Shown: positions 27,418 through 36,195, counted from the stretch's first letter. The stretch is DNA of 64,000 nucleotides from Gammaproteobacteria bacterium HGW-Gammaproteobacteria-11 (GCA_002840055.1 PGZJ01000003.1:124001-188000), one strand, 5' to 3'. A program made the numbers and translations. The notes: generated by a model from the letters alone, not told the origin.

Positions 27418-30123
27418 CTACTGAAGCAGACCCAGTACCTTGGCCTGGGCCACCGCCTGGGTACGGCGCTCGACACCCAGCTTGTGGTTGATGCGGCGGG
27501 CGTGGCTTTTGACCGTATGCAGGGAAATGAACAGCGCCTCGCTGATCTGCTGATTGGAATAGCCCTGGGCGATGCACTTGAGTACATCCAGTTCACGCAC
27601 ACTCAGGGCGCCCTGGAGGGTTACCGCAACCTGGCGACCGTCCGGACGCGGCACCCTGGGCAACATGCCCAGTAAGGTATCGCGCAGTGCGGATGCCGGC
27701 GCCCGCGAGAGAATATCCGGCAAGCCTGGTGGGGTTTGCTGGGTTAACGGCAGAAAGGGCCCGAGGATGCTGTCCTCTGCCGCCAATGCCAACGCAGCCA
27801 GCACCACCTTGTCTGCCTCAACGCCCTGTTCACTGCGGTACAACAGGCGTGCCAGCAACGTCATGACCAGCAACACCTGTAAATGCTCACCGCTGTGCTG
27901 CAGCTGACGTAACTGTCCACGCAGGATGCTTTCAGCGGCTACCTGCTCGCCGCGTTGCCAGAGCAGCCGCGCATAGACCCGCTCGATCAAGGCAGGCAGA
28001 GCATGGAAGAACGGCGGCGGTGCGGCCTGCCGATCCATACAGTAGGTCTGCCGCAGGCGCGGCAGCCATTGCTCGGCCAGATCCATGCGACCCGAGGTAA
28101 TCCAGATATCACTTTTCAGGGCGGTCCCCCAGCCCAGGTAATAGACTGGCGGGATATCCCACAAATGCATCAGGCGCTCGGCCTCGGTCAAGGTGTCAAA
28201 GGCCTCGGCGGTACCGCCAGACTGTTGTGCCTGGAGTGTCGCCAGCAGGCAGTAACCGGGTAATACGTGCACGTCGCGGCAGTCCCGAGCCTCGTCGATG
28301 CCTTGCTGCAGCTGCTGAACGGCCTCTGGCAGGTTACCCAGCAAGCCCAGTAGATAGCCCCGGTAGAGCGTGAGTCTGGCGCGCACCGCCAGACCACGCG
28401 GGTAACTCAACGACTGTAACGCCTGACATTGCTGGGTAGTCGCCTTGAGGGCGCGCTGAATATGCCCGCGAACCTGCAGCAGTCGTGCACGCATCAACAT
28501 GGCCTGAACCTCAAACAGCGGCTCACCAATACGCTGGGCCATCTCCAGCGCCGTGCGTGCCCAGTGTCTGGCGTTGTCCAACCGATGTTCACACAGATCA
28601 ATATCGGCCAACAGCAACATGGCCATCAGACGACTGCCGGCATCCTCATCATCCAGTGTGGCCAAACCTTGATGACATAACAGCGCGGCCTGCTCAAGAT
28701 GGCCCGCTGAACGCTCGATAAAGCCGCGCAACACCAGTGCCTGTCCGATCAACCGCCTCTGCGCGTCAGCGTTGGGTTGCGGTAGAAAATACGTCAACCG
28801 CGCCAACATGCTGCGGGCCTCTTCCAACTGACAGGCCAGCGCCAGGGTCCAGCCATGCAACATGACCAGGTGCGCGGTACTGCCTTGCAGCGCGATCGGC
28901 AGTTGAGCCATCCAGCGCAACAAGGTGTCCACATGCTGCTCAGCCAGCAGCCGCTCCAGCGGCAGGTTTTGTACCAGACTGGCTGCCCGTTCCGGGTGTT
29001 CAGCTGCCAGGGCCTGCTCCACCGCTTCGGCGATCCTGCCCTGCTGGCTGAACCAGTCGCTGGCCCTCAGCTGCATGGCACGGCGCTGCTCCCGGCTTTG
29101 CGGATGACGCGCGCGCAATGCATCGGAAAACAGGTGATGAAAGCGAAACCACTGTCCGTCCGCATCCAGCGGCACCAGAAAGACCTGGTGCTGCAACAGA
29201 TAATGAATGATCTCGGCGCTTTGATCAGAGCAGCGGACCTGATCACATAGCGCGGCAGTGAAGCGATCAAGCACACCGATATCATCAAGAAAGGCCTGAA
29301 CCTCAGGCGGCTGCCGCAGGATCACCTCCTCAAGCAGGTATTCACCGATCAGCGGCTGGGAGCCCGCCATTGAGGCGGCTTGCCCTGACTCCTGCGCGGT
29401 CATGGCCAGCAGACGCAAGCCGGCTATCCAGCCCTCGTTGCGCAGCAGACGCTGGCGCAGCCAGAGCGGATCCGCCTGACTGAGCCCGCTGTGCTGCAGG
29501 AAGACGCGCGACTCATCGCGGGTCAGACGCAATTGCGACTCACCCAGCTCCAGCAGACGATTATTCAGGCGCAGACGCGCAAGGTGCCAGTCCGGCTTGC
29601 AGCGGCCGGTGATCAACAGTTGAAAGCCGTTGGGTAATTGATCCAGCAGCAAAGCACACAGGCGGTCAGCCTGCGGGCCGCGGATCAAATGGTAGTCATC
29701 CAGCACCAGCAGGGGCTGCGAGGCGGGATCATAGCAACGCGCCAGATCAGCCATCAGCGACACCACCAATTGATCCAGTGCCAGCGCCTGATGCCGTTGC
29801 TTTTGCTGCAGGAGTGACAATGCATGCCGCCCCAGACCGGGATACAGGGACTGCAGACCAAGGATCAGATTTCGCAGGAAGGTAGCACCCTCGGCGTCCT
29901 GACTGTCCAGCGCCAACCAGACAGAAGGATGGCGGGCGTCACGCTGCTCCGAGTATTCAATCGCCAGCGTGCTTTTGCCGAAACCGGCAGGTGCACAGAT
30001 CAGAATCAACCGACAGTGTTCTGCTTGATTTAACTGGGCGATAAGCTCGGGACGCGGCACATGCTCCGCCGGTAGCGGCGGCCGAAAAATCTTGCCGGGG
30101 AAGGATGCGATGGACATGGGCAT
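27418..30123 (-). CDS. MalT/AlkS-like LuxR-family transcriptional activator
   Basis: 901 residues. A STAND-type NTPase domain with Walker A APAGFGKST (residues 44-52) and a Walker B-like LLVLDDYH near residue 140 is followed by a long helical-repeat region and a C-terminal LuxR helix-turn-helix (LSVRELDVLKCIAQGYSNQQ through LFISLHTVKSHARRI). The plan is that of MalT and of AlkS, the alkane-responsive activator. The next two transcription units upstream encode a DUF1329 protein and an AlkK-like synthetase, so it probably controls lipid or hydrocarbon genes. Two in-frame ATGs (30123, 30117) are possible starts; both lie in or next to a hairpin. Confidence 0.88.
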   Translation of the reverse strand: MPMSIASFPGKIFRPPLPAEHVPRPELIAQLNQAEHCRLILICAPAGFGKSTLAIEYSEQRDARHPSVWLALDSQDAEGATFLRNLILGLQSLYPGLGRHALSLLQQKQRHQALALDQLVVSLMADLARCYDPASQPLLVLDDYHLIRGPQADRLCALLLDQLPNGFQLLITGRCKPDWHLARLRLNNRLLELGESQLRLTRDESRVFLQHSGLSQADPLWLRQRLLRNEGWIAGLRLLAMTAQESGQAASMAGSQPLIGEYLLEEVILRQPPEVQAFLDDIGVLDRFTAALCDQVRCSDQSAEIIHYLLQHQVFLVPLDADGQWFRFHHLFSDALRARHPQSREQRRAMQLRASDWFSQQGRIAEAVEQALAAEHPERAASLVQNLPLERLLAEQHVDTLLRWMAQLPIALQGSTAHLVMLHGWTLALACQLEEARSMLARLTYFLPQPNADAQRRLIGQALVLRGFIERSAGHLEQAALLCHQGLATLDDEDAGSRLMAMLLLADIDLCEHRLDNARHWARTALEMAQRIGEPLFEVQAMLMRARLLQVRGHIQRALKATTQQCQALQSLSYPRGLAVRARLTLYRGYLLGLLGNLPEAVQQLQQGIDEARDCRDVHVLPGYCLLATLQAQQSGGTAEAFDTLTEAERLMHLWDIPPVYYLGWGTALKSDIWITSGRMDLAEQWLPRLRQTYCMDRQAAPPPFFHALPALIERVYARLLWQRGEQVAAESILRGQLRQLQHSGEHLQVLLVMTLLARLLYRSEQGVEADKVVLAALALAAEDSILGPFLPLTQQTPPGLPDILSRAPASALRDTLLGMLPRVPRPDGRQVAVTLQGALSVRELDVLKCIAQGYSNQQISEALFISLHTVKSHARRINHKLGVERRTQAVAQAKVLGLLQ

Positions 30124-30147
30124 GCCGATAAGTGTATCGGCATGCCC
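30118..30147 (-). promoter_or_regulatory. Hairpin covering the start codon of the MalT-like gene
   Basis: GGGCATGCCGATA and TATCGGCATGCCC form a perfect 13-bp stem with a 4-base loop. In the mRNA the first ATG (30123-30121) lies within the 3' arm, and no Shine-Dalgarno sequence is visible outside the stem. It could be a translational lock or a DNA operator for autoregulation. Confidence 0.6.
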
Positions 30148-30168
30148 GTCCAGCTGTCTTGCAGAATT

Positions 30169-30194
30169 GTAAATAACCCGTTCGGGTTATTTAC
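30169..30194 (-). terminator. Hairpin after the DUF1329 gene
   Basis: GTAAATAACCC, loop GTTC, GGGTTATTTAC form an 11-bp perfect stem just past the DUF1329 stop and before the regulator gene. The T-tract is short, so termination may be partial and allow read-through into the regulator. Confidence 0.6.
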
Positions 30195-30211
30195 CCAGCA
30201 TGACACTCAAA

Positions 30212-31573
30212 TTAACGCACACCCGCCTGACGCAGGGCAGCAGGCGTGAAATCGCTGGCACTGGCCGAGTGGTTGTAGTTGTAGTCATGCGCTTCTTCGT
30301 TGCTCATACCGGTTGCCAGGTAACGGCCGGCCACCAGGTCGTACAGGGTTTCCATGGCATAACCTGGCACCTGGGGCTGGAAGCGGTGCATGGCGTGGGC
30401 TTCGGCAACGCGCCAGAGTGTGTCACGGGCATCGTAATGATCGATATGCGCAGCCTGCCAGGAGTCCTCGTCAATGAAGAAGTGGCGCTTGGCGTAGATA
30501 TGACGAGCACCTTCCTTGACGGTGGCAACCACTTCCCAGGTACGGTGCAACTCATAGCGGGTCAGATCCTGATTGATATGACCGGCCTGGATAATGTCGC
30601 TGTAGCTGTTCTGCGGCGAGCCCAGACGGTAGCTGTTGTAAGGGATGTAGACTTCCCGCTTGCCAACCAGCTGCCAGTCGTAGCGATCTGGTGCACCGTT
30701 AAACAGATCGAGGTTATCCGAGGTACGCATGCCGTCGGCAGCAGTACCCGGGCCATCGTAGGACACCTGCGGGGCGCGGCGCACACGACGCTGACCGGCG
30801 TTGTAGATCCAGGCCATGCGTGGCGTAGCTACCTGATCCACGGTCTCGTGTACCAGCAGAACGTTACCCGCCAGACGTGCCGGATCGGTTACCTGCTGCT
30901 TGAAGTAGTAGAGGATGTTCTGCATGGTTTCAGGGTTGTAGTCGGTCAAGCCCGTTGGCAGCACATACTCTTCGTTGAAACGCACAATGGTGAAGTTGCC
31001 GTTGGTCTGCGGAGTGGCCTGGGTCACAACGCGGAACAGCGCTTCACCACGGAAACGGGTTATGTGGTTCCAGATCACCTCGATGCCGCTCTGCGGAATC
31101 GGGAAGGCGTTGGCCAACTTGTAATCCACGACACCGTTGCCGCCCTGCACCAGCTCAGCGTTGCTGGCATTGTAGCGAGCAGCTTCATAGACAGCTTCGG
31201 GCATGCCAACACTGCGACGGGATTCGAACACCGGCATGCGGAACGTGGTGGGATAGCGCCGGAACATGGCAATCTGACCAGGCGTCAGGTTGTCCTGATA
31301 CTGTTCAAGGTTGGCTGCTGTGATGACAAACAGCGGCTTGTCGTCAGCATAGGGGTCGGCGGAGAAGCCGCGCTCGTCAATCGCTGCTGCGTCGGTAGCC
31401 AGGCCACCGGTCCAGGCCGGGATGGTGCCAGCGGCATTGCCGGCCATTTCAGCGCCAATGGGCGTCAGGCTGCCACCAAGATCAGATGCCTGCTGCGCGT
31501 TGACCGCAACAGCAGTACTACCCAGCACCAGGGTAGCGGCCCAGATGGCGGAGGACAGAAGGGGTGTTTTCAT
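30212..31573 (-). CDS. DUF1329 exported protein
   Basis: 453 residues with a Sec signal peptide ending near AVAVNAQQ. The body is a full-length DUF1329 protein: GGSLTPIGAEMAGN and IPAWTGG near the N-terminus, then a long beta-rich region related to LolA/LolB-like folds. In Pseudomonas these genes often travel with DUF1302 proteins, MMPL exporters and catabolic genes for terpenoids, steroids, alkanes or esters. A role in envelope handling of hydrophobic substrates is the usual inference. Its promoter shares a motif with the acyl-CoA synthetase gene. Confidence 0.88.
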   Translation of the reverse strand: MKTPLLSSAIWAATLVLGSTAVAVNAQQASDLGGSLTPIGAEMAGNAAGTIPAWTGGLATDAAAIDERGFSADPYADDKPLFVITAANLEQYQDNLTPGQIAMFRRYPTTFRMPVFESRRSVGMPEAVYEAARYNASNAELVQGGNGVVDYKLANAFPIPQSGIEVIWNHITRFRGEALFRVVTQATPQTNGNFTIVRFNEEYVLPTGLTDYNPETMQNILYYFKQQVTDPARLAGNVLLVHETVDQVATPRMAWIYNAGQRRVRRAPQVSYDGPGTAADGMRTSDNLDLFNGAPDRYDWQLVGKREVYIPYNSYRLGSPQNSYSDIIQAGHINQDLTRYELHRTWEVVATVKEGARHIYAKRHFFIDEDSWQAAHIDHYDARDTLWRVAEAHAMHRFQPQVPGYAMETLYDLVAGRYLATGMSNEEAHDYNYNHSASASDFTPAALRQAGVR

Positions 31574-31683
31574 GATTAGGCTCTGCTTTATTGGGGCCGG
31601 GAAGACATGACACCGGCAGATTTAACGAGACAGTTACCCTGTGGCCTTGAATCAGCCTGAATTAAGGGTAGTGCAGGGCGGCG

Positions 31684-31728
31684 ACTATAGCCAAGGCAGG
31701 GCGCGGGGTGATCGCTCGAAAGTATGAA
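31684..31728 (-). promoter_or_regulatory. DUF1329 promoter with shared activator motif
   Basis: On the minus strand, TTCATACTTTCGAGCGAT (31728-31711) is followed 21 bases later by TATAGT (31689-31684), a good -10 with no matching -35. The same motif and -10 recur before the acyl-CoA synthetase gene. An extra inverted repeat, TATGAATT and AATTCATA (31723-31752), overlaps the upstream edge. An activator-dependent promoter is the simplest reading. Confidence 0.6.
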
Positions 31729-31782
31729 TTTGCGTGTCGGTAACAATTCATAACAGGGGGGGGTGTCACAGGAGGTGGAACT

Positions 31783-31819
31783 GATAAAACAAAGCCGGCA
31801 ACCCTGTCGGGATGCCGGC
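31783..31819 (-). terminator. Terminator of the acyl-CoA synthetase gene
   Basis: GCCGGCATCCC and GGGTTGCCGGC (read on the minus strand, one mismatch) with a 4-base loop are followed by TTTGTTTTATC, 8 bases past the stop. Confidence 0.8.
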
Positions 31820-31826
31820 CGGGGTC

Positions 31827-33509
31827 TTACAGGGTCGACAGGAACGGGGCTTGCGCCTCTTGCCACTGGGCTATCTCGCCACGAATGACCTTCTTGTCCA
31901 GCTTGCCGACGCTGGTCTTGGGGATTTCTGCGACGCAGGCAATCTGATTCGGAATCGCCCACTTGTTGATACGACCTTCATCAGCATAGGGCTTGAGGTG
32001 GTCGCGCAGGATGCGGGCATTCATCTCGTGACCTTCGCGCGCCACAATCAGCGCAAAGGGCCGCTCATCCCATTGCGGATCAGGCACCCCGACCACGGCC
32101 ACTTCCTTGACTGCCGGGCTGAGGCTGATCAGGTCTTCCAGTTCCAGCGAGGAAATCCACTCACCACCGGTCTTGATCACATCCTTGATGCGGTCGCGGA
32201 TGTCGATAAAGCCCATCTCATCGATACTCGCCACATCGCCAGTATGCATCCAGCCGTGCGCCCAGAGTTCGGCACTCTTTTCCGGCTCACGGAAATAGCC
32301 CTGGGTCAGCCAGGGTGCACGCAGCACCAGCTCACCCTGAGCCTTGCCATCATGCGGCAGGAAATTGCCCTGCGGATCCATCAGACGCGCATCGGCCAAC
32401 GGCACCGGTATCCCCGCCTTGATCTTGTACGCCGCACGCTCGTCGGCGCTGGCGCGGTCCAGTTCGATATTGTTGTAACCGGCAGAAATCAGCGGACAGG
32501 TTTCCGACATGCCATAGGCTGCAGAGAGCAACATGCCCTTGGCCTTGGCAGCATCAAACAGACTGCGGTTCAGCGCACTGCCGCCGATGATCACTTTCAT
32601 GCCACCGAAGTCAAAGTCCTGGGCACCCTTGGCATTCAGCACCATCTGCAGAATGGTCGGTACGCAGTGGGAGAAGGTAACCTTCTCTTCCTTGATCAGC
32701 TTGCAGAGCATTTCCGGCTCGTAACGACCCGGATAGACCTGCTTGGTACCCAGCAAGGTGGCGGTATAGGGAATACCCCAGGCATGCACATGGAACATCG
32801 GGGTAATGGGCATGTACACATCACGGTTGCCAAATAACCGATTCGCTTCAAGACCACCCATCATGGCTGCCTGGGTCATGGTGTGCAGAACCAGCTGGCG
32901 ATGAGTGAAATACACACCTTTGGGGTTGCCGGTGGTGCCTGTGGTGTAGAAGGTCGTCGCGACCGAGTTCTCATCAAAGTCGGCAAACTCATAGGTCGGC
33001 TCGGCGGCCGCCAACAGGTCTTCGTACTCGCCAACCAGACCAGGCAGGTCTGCGGTCTTGTCATCGCCATCGGTCAACAGAATGGTCTTCTTGACCGTGG
33101 TCAGGTGCGCGTCAATGGCCTTGTAGATCGGTAGAAACTCGCTGTTGACCAGCACGAAAATGTCTTCGGCATGATTCATGGTGTAGAGAATCTGGTCCGG
33201 CGACAGACGAATATTGATGGTGTGCAGCACAGCGCCGAGCATCGGAATGGCAAACATGCATTCCAGATAGCGGTGGCTATCCCAATCCATCACCGCCACG
33301 GTGTCACCGGGCTTCACACCGGCCTTGGTCAGGGCATTGGCCAGACGACGGATACGCTGATTGAAGGTGGCATAATCGTAACGGCTGATGTCACGGTAAA
33401 CGATTTCCTGGCTGCGCTCGTAGCGCTGGCCAGACAAAAGAATGTTCTTGATCAGCAGGGGCGTGGAATGCGCACCCTCGGTCGGTTTGATAACACGGGT
33501 ATTGAGCAT
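31827..33509 (-). CDS. Medium/long-chain acyl-CoA synthetase (AlkK-like)
   Basis: 560 residues. The AMP-binding core is complete: FYTTGTTGNPKGVYFTHRQ, YGMSETCPL, WMHTGDVASID, DRIKDVIKTGGEWIS and the C-terminal PKTSVGKLDKK lysine motif. Length and sequence match the AlkK/FadD3-like group that activates medium- to long-chain fatty acids to CoA thioesters. It faces away from the thiolase gene with a 218-base shared promoter region. Its control probably includes the motif shared with DUF1329. Confidence 0.88.
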   Translation of the reverse strand: MLNTRVIKPTEGAHSTPLLIKNILLSGQRYERSQEIVYRDISRYDYATFNQRIRRLANALTKAGVKPGDTVAVMDWDSHRYLECMFAIPMLGAVLHTINIRLSPDQILYTMNHAEDIFVLVNSEFLPIYKAIDAHLTTVKKTILLTDGDDKTADLPGLVGEYEDLLAAAEPTYEFADFDENSVATTFYTTGTTGNPKGVYFTHRQLVLHTMTQAAMMGGLEANRLFGNRDVYMPITPMFHVHAWGIPYTATLLGTKQVYPGRYEPEMLCKLIKEEKVTFSHCVPTILQMVLNAKGAQDFDFGGMKVIIGGSALNRSLFDAAKAKGMLLSAAYGMSETCPLISAGYNNIELDRASADERAAYKIKAGIPVPLADARLMDPQGNFLPHDGKAQGELVLRAPWLTQGYFREPEKSAELWAHGWMHTGDVASIDEMGFIDIRDRIKDVIKTGGEWISSLELEDLISLSPAVKEVAVVGVPDPQWDERPFALIVAREGHEMNARILRDHLKPYADEGRINKWAIPNQIACVAEIPKTSVGKLDKKVIRGEIAQWQEAQAPFLSTL

Positions 33510-33575
33510 TGTCTCTGACCTGTTTTGTTGGGCTTGTATGGTCTATCCATCAGGCATGCGGCCTGGATGAGAGGC

Positions 33576-33622
33576 ACTATAGTCAAGCAGTTGCAGGACC
33601 ACCTATCACTCCAAAGTATGAA
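33576..33622 (-). promoter_or_regulatory. Acyl-CoA synthetase promoter with shared activator motif
   Basis: TTCATACTTTGGAGTGAT (33622-33605) precedes TATAGT (33581-33576) by 23 bases on the minus strand. Sixteen of 18 motif positions and all of the -10 match the DUF1329 promoter. Confidence 0.6.
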
Positions 33623-33727
33623 CCGCATCACAGGCCGCCCGCAAAGCATCTTTGGGGTTATAATCGGCAAAGCAGTCGTCAGATGACCCTGGGTCATTTT
33701 TCAGTCACTTTTTCAGCAGGAGCCAAG

Positions 33728-34909
33728 ATGTCCGATTCCAGCATTGTCATCGTCAGTGGTGCACGCACCCCCATGGGTGGTTTTCAGGGCAGCCTTGCCA
33801 ACGTCCCGGCCGTCGAACTGGGAGCCATTGCCATTCGCGAGGCTGTGCAGCGCGCCGGTATCGCCGCCGCCGATGTACAGGAAGTGATCATGGGTTGCGT
33901 CTTGCCCGCGGGTCTCAAACAGGGTCCGGCACGGCAGGCCAGCCTGAATGCCGGCCTGCCCGCCGCCACCGGCTGCACCACCATCAACAAATTGTGTGGC
34001 TCCGGCATGAAAGCCGTGATGCTGGCCCATGACCTACTCAAGGCCGGCAGCAACCAGATCATGGTCGCTGGTGGCATGGAAAGCATGTCAAACGCCCCTT
34101 ACCTGATGGAAAAGGCCCGCGGCGGGCTGCGCATGGGCCACGGCGAGATCAAGGACCACATGTTCCTCGACGGACTTGAAGACGCCCGCACTGGCCGCCT
34201 GATGGGCTCCTTTGCCCAGGAAACCGCCGACCAATACGGCATCAGCCGCGAGGACATGGACGCCTACGCCATCGAATCACTGACTCGAGCGAAAAAAGCC
34301 ATTGAAAGCGGTGCACTGGACAGCGAGATCGTGCCGGTCACAGTGACCAGCCGCAAAGGCGAGACCTTGGTGAAGGATGACGAGCAGCCCTATAACGCCA
34401 ACATCGACAAGATCCCCGGCCTCAAGCCGGCCTTTCGCAAGGACGGCAGCATCACCGCCGCCAACGCCAGCTCGATCTCCGATGGCGCCAGCGCCCTGGT
34501 CCTGATGACCGCCGCCGAAGCGCAAAAGCGCGGCCTCAAGCCACTGGCGCGGATAGTCGGTCACGCGACCCAGAGCCAGGACCCGAGCGAATTCACCCTC
34601 GCACCGATCGGCGCCATGACCAACCTGTTCAACAAGACCGGCTGGAACAAGGATGACGTTGACCTGTTCGAAATCAACGAAGCCTTTGCCATGGTCACCA
34701 TGCTGGCGATGCGCGAACACGGTCTGGACCACAGCAAGGTCAATATCTACGGCGGCGCCTGCGCCCAGGGCCACCCGGTTGGCTCCACTGGCTCACGCAT
34801 CATCGTCACCCTGATCAATGCCCTGCAGAAAACCGGCGGCAAGCGTGGCGTGGCGTCGCTATGCATAGGTGGCGGCGAAGCTACAGCGGTGGCCATTGAG
34901 CTGCTGTAA
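33728..34909 (+). CDS. Acetyl-CoA C-acetyltransferase (thiolase)
   Basis: 393 residues from ATG 33728, which has AGGAGCC upstream; a longer frame reaching 33509 overlaps the divergent promoter. The thiolase catalytic residues are present: Cys90 (NKLCGSGMKA), His349 (AQGHPVGSTGS) and Cys379 (SLCIGGGEA), with NEAFA preceding. It condenses two acetyl-CoA or cleaves acetoacetyl-CoA. The length fits the AtoB/PhaA class rather than FadA. Next to an acyl-CoA synthetase, it is likely catabolic. Confidence 0.92.
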   Translation: MSDSSIVIVSGARTPMGGFQGSLANVPAVELGAIAIREAVQRAGIAAADVQEVIMGCVLPAGLKQGPARQASLNAGLPAATGCTTINKLCGSGMKAVMLAHDLLKAGSNQIMVAGGMESMSNAPYLMEKARGGLRMGHGEIKDHMFLDGLEDARTGRLMGSFAQETADQYGISREDMDAYAIESLTRAKKAIESGALDSEIVPVTVTSRKGETLVKDDEQPYNANIDKIPGLKPAFRKDGSITAANASSISDGASALVLMTAAEAQKRGLKPLARIVGHATQSQDPSEFTLAPIGAMTNLFNKTGWNKDDVDLFEINEAFAMVTMLAMREHGLDHSKVNIYGGACAQGHPVGSTGSRIIVTLINALQKTGGKRGVASLCIGGGEATAVAIELL

Positions 34910-34929
34910 TAGCTGCTGACCATGAAACA

Positions 34930-34952
34930 GGGCTGCCTCGGCAGCCCTTTTT
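34930..34952 (+). terminator. Rho-independent terminator of the thiolase gene
   Basis: GGGCTGCC, loop TC, GGCAGCCC then TTTTTG, 20 bases after the stop codon. Confidence 0.9.
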
Positions 34953-34972
34953 GCTTCTGCCCAGGTCAAAGC

Positions 34973-35383
34973 CTAGAGACAGCCTTCCGTTTCCTGCGCC
35001 AGTACTATCGGCTCTGCTGGCTGATGGGTTACCGCCCGAAAATCCGCGTTCCAACCCATCCGTCCCGCTACCTCAAGGCGCGCATAACCGGGTTTGCAAG
35101 CCCACAGCGACATCAGCGTCATGCGCTCACCGAGAAACACGATAAATTCCAGGCGCCTTTCGGGCGTGATGCTGACACGGCCTGACGCATCGCTGCGCGC
35201 CAGTACTGCCTGAGCGGACCCCGGCTGGCCGGCATACACCCTGACATCAGCCAGTGGCTCATGGGTCAGGGCGGAAACAAAGATAGCCTCAAGACCATCA
35301 TGCTCTGTCACCAGACGCGGGGTACAGCCTGTCATGGTAAATGCCAGGCCTAACAACACAGTGGCAAAAGCCTTCCTCGGCAT
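34973..35383 (-). CDS. Putative lipoprotein of unknown function
   Basis: 136 residues. A signal peptide with lipobox FTMTG-C (Cys20) precedes a mature domain that includes EAIFVSALTHEPLADVRVY and SDASGRVSITPERR. The pattern of a short beta-rich, transthyretin/CarboxypepD-like domain is suggested by 'PLADVRVYAGQPG...ASGRVSI', but this is a weak impression. No firm family was recognised. It lies in a minus-strand run of small envelope genes. Confidence 0.65.
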   Translation of the reverse strand: MPRKAFATVLLGLAFTMTGCTPRLVTEHDGLEAIFVSALTHEPLADVRVYAGQPGSAQAVLARSDASGRVSITPERRLEFIVFLGERMTLMSLWACKPGYARLEVAGRMGWNADFRAVTHQPAEPIVLAQETEGCL

Positions 35384-35493
35384 AGGTCATCCTGTAAATA
35401 TGACTAGGGTATTGAGCCAGCCAGCGGCTGGTGACTGGCATAAGTCCTGACGTATTGCGGCTATAGAATACCAACAACATACGCAGCCGGGTT

Positions 35494-36153
35494 TCAGGCA
35501 GAGCCGCTGACCACGTCACGCGGCTGCAACACTCGGACTATCCCGTTCAAAAGCATGCCGTAAAGCGGCACAAACAGCAGCAGACTGATCACCAGCTTGA
35601 TCAGATAATCCACCGTGGCGATCTCAACCCAGTTGGCCGCCATGAACGGATCGGGGCTGTGCCAGAACGCCACCGAGAAAAACAGGTAGGTATCCAGCAG
35701 ATTGCCCAGTACCGTTGAAGCCGCTGGCGCGACCCACCACAGGCGCACCTGACGCAGACGATCGAACACCTTGATGTCGAGAAGCTGTCCCAGCGCATAG
35801 GCCAGAAAGCTGGCCACAGCGATACGAAAGACGAACAGATTGAATTCACCCAGCGCCGCCAGGCCAGCGAATCGCCCCTCCTGAAACAGCACAGACACCA
35901 CATAGGAGGCAACCAGTGCCGGTAACATGACCCGCGCTACCACCCGCCTTGCTGCGCCCGTGCCCATGATCCGCACGCTCAGATCGGTGGCCAGAAAGAT
36001 GAACGGAAAACTGAATGCACCCCAGGTGGTGTGCCAGCCGAACAGGGTAATCGGCAGTTGCACCAGATAGTTGCTGGCGATAATGATCAGGATATGAAAG
36101 GCAATCAGCCCGGCAACAACGGACCGGCTGACCGAAGCAGGTAGCAATGGCAT
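35494..36153 (-). CDS. yhhQ: Queuosine precursor transporter (YhhQ family)
   Basis: 219 residues from the ATG at 36153, placed 7 bases after the AAGG of the leader; a frame extending to 36228 would run through the riboswitch. About six membrane helices are seen, with LATDLSVRIMG, FRIAVASFLAYALGQLLDIKVF and GNLLDTYLFFSVAFW typical of COG1738. YhhQ imports preQ0 and preQ1, precursors of queuosine in tRNA. A preQ1-I-type riboswitch in the leader supports both the function and the start choice. Confidence 0.9.
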   Translation of the reverse strand: MPLLPASVSRSVVAGLIAFHILIIIASNYLVQLPITLFGWHTTWGAFSFPFIFLATDLSVRIMGTGAARRVVARVMLPALVASYVVSVLFQEGRFAGLAALGEFNLFVFRIAVASFLAYALGQLLDIKVFDRLRQVRLWWVAPAASTVLGNLLDTYLFFSVAFWHSPDPFMAANWVEIATVDYLIKLVISLLLFVPLYGMLLNGIVRVLQPRDVVSGSA

Positions 36154-36160
36154 GTGATGT

Positions 36161-36195
36161 CCTTTTTTACGTGAAATGGGGTGAGGGAACCCATT
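36161..36195 (-). promoter_or_regulatory. preQ1-I-type riboswitch (translational) upstream of yhhQ
   Basis: The leader RNA reads AAUGGGUUCCCUCACC, then CCAUUUCACGU, then AAAAAAGG. This matches the preQ1-I fold: P1 from UGGG and CCCA, a U/C-rich L1, an A-rich tail, and a P2 pseudoknot between ACC/CC and the terminal AAGG. It closely follows the layout of the Thermoanaerobacter tengcongensis aptamer. The same AAGG is the Shine-Dalgarno sequence, 7 bases before the yhhQ ATG, so ligand binding should block translation. Confidence 0.8.

Noticed and set aside
33656-33664. TATAAT box considered as the thiolase promoter
   Set aside because: The hexamer is perfect, but no -35 is found at 16-18 bases, so it was not listed as a promoter.
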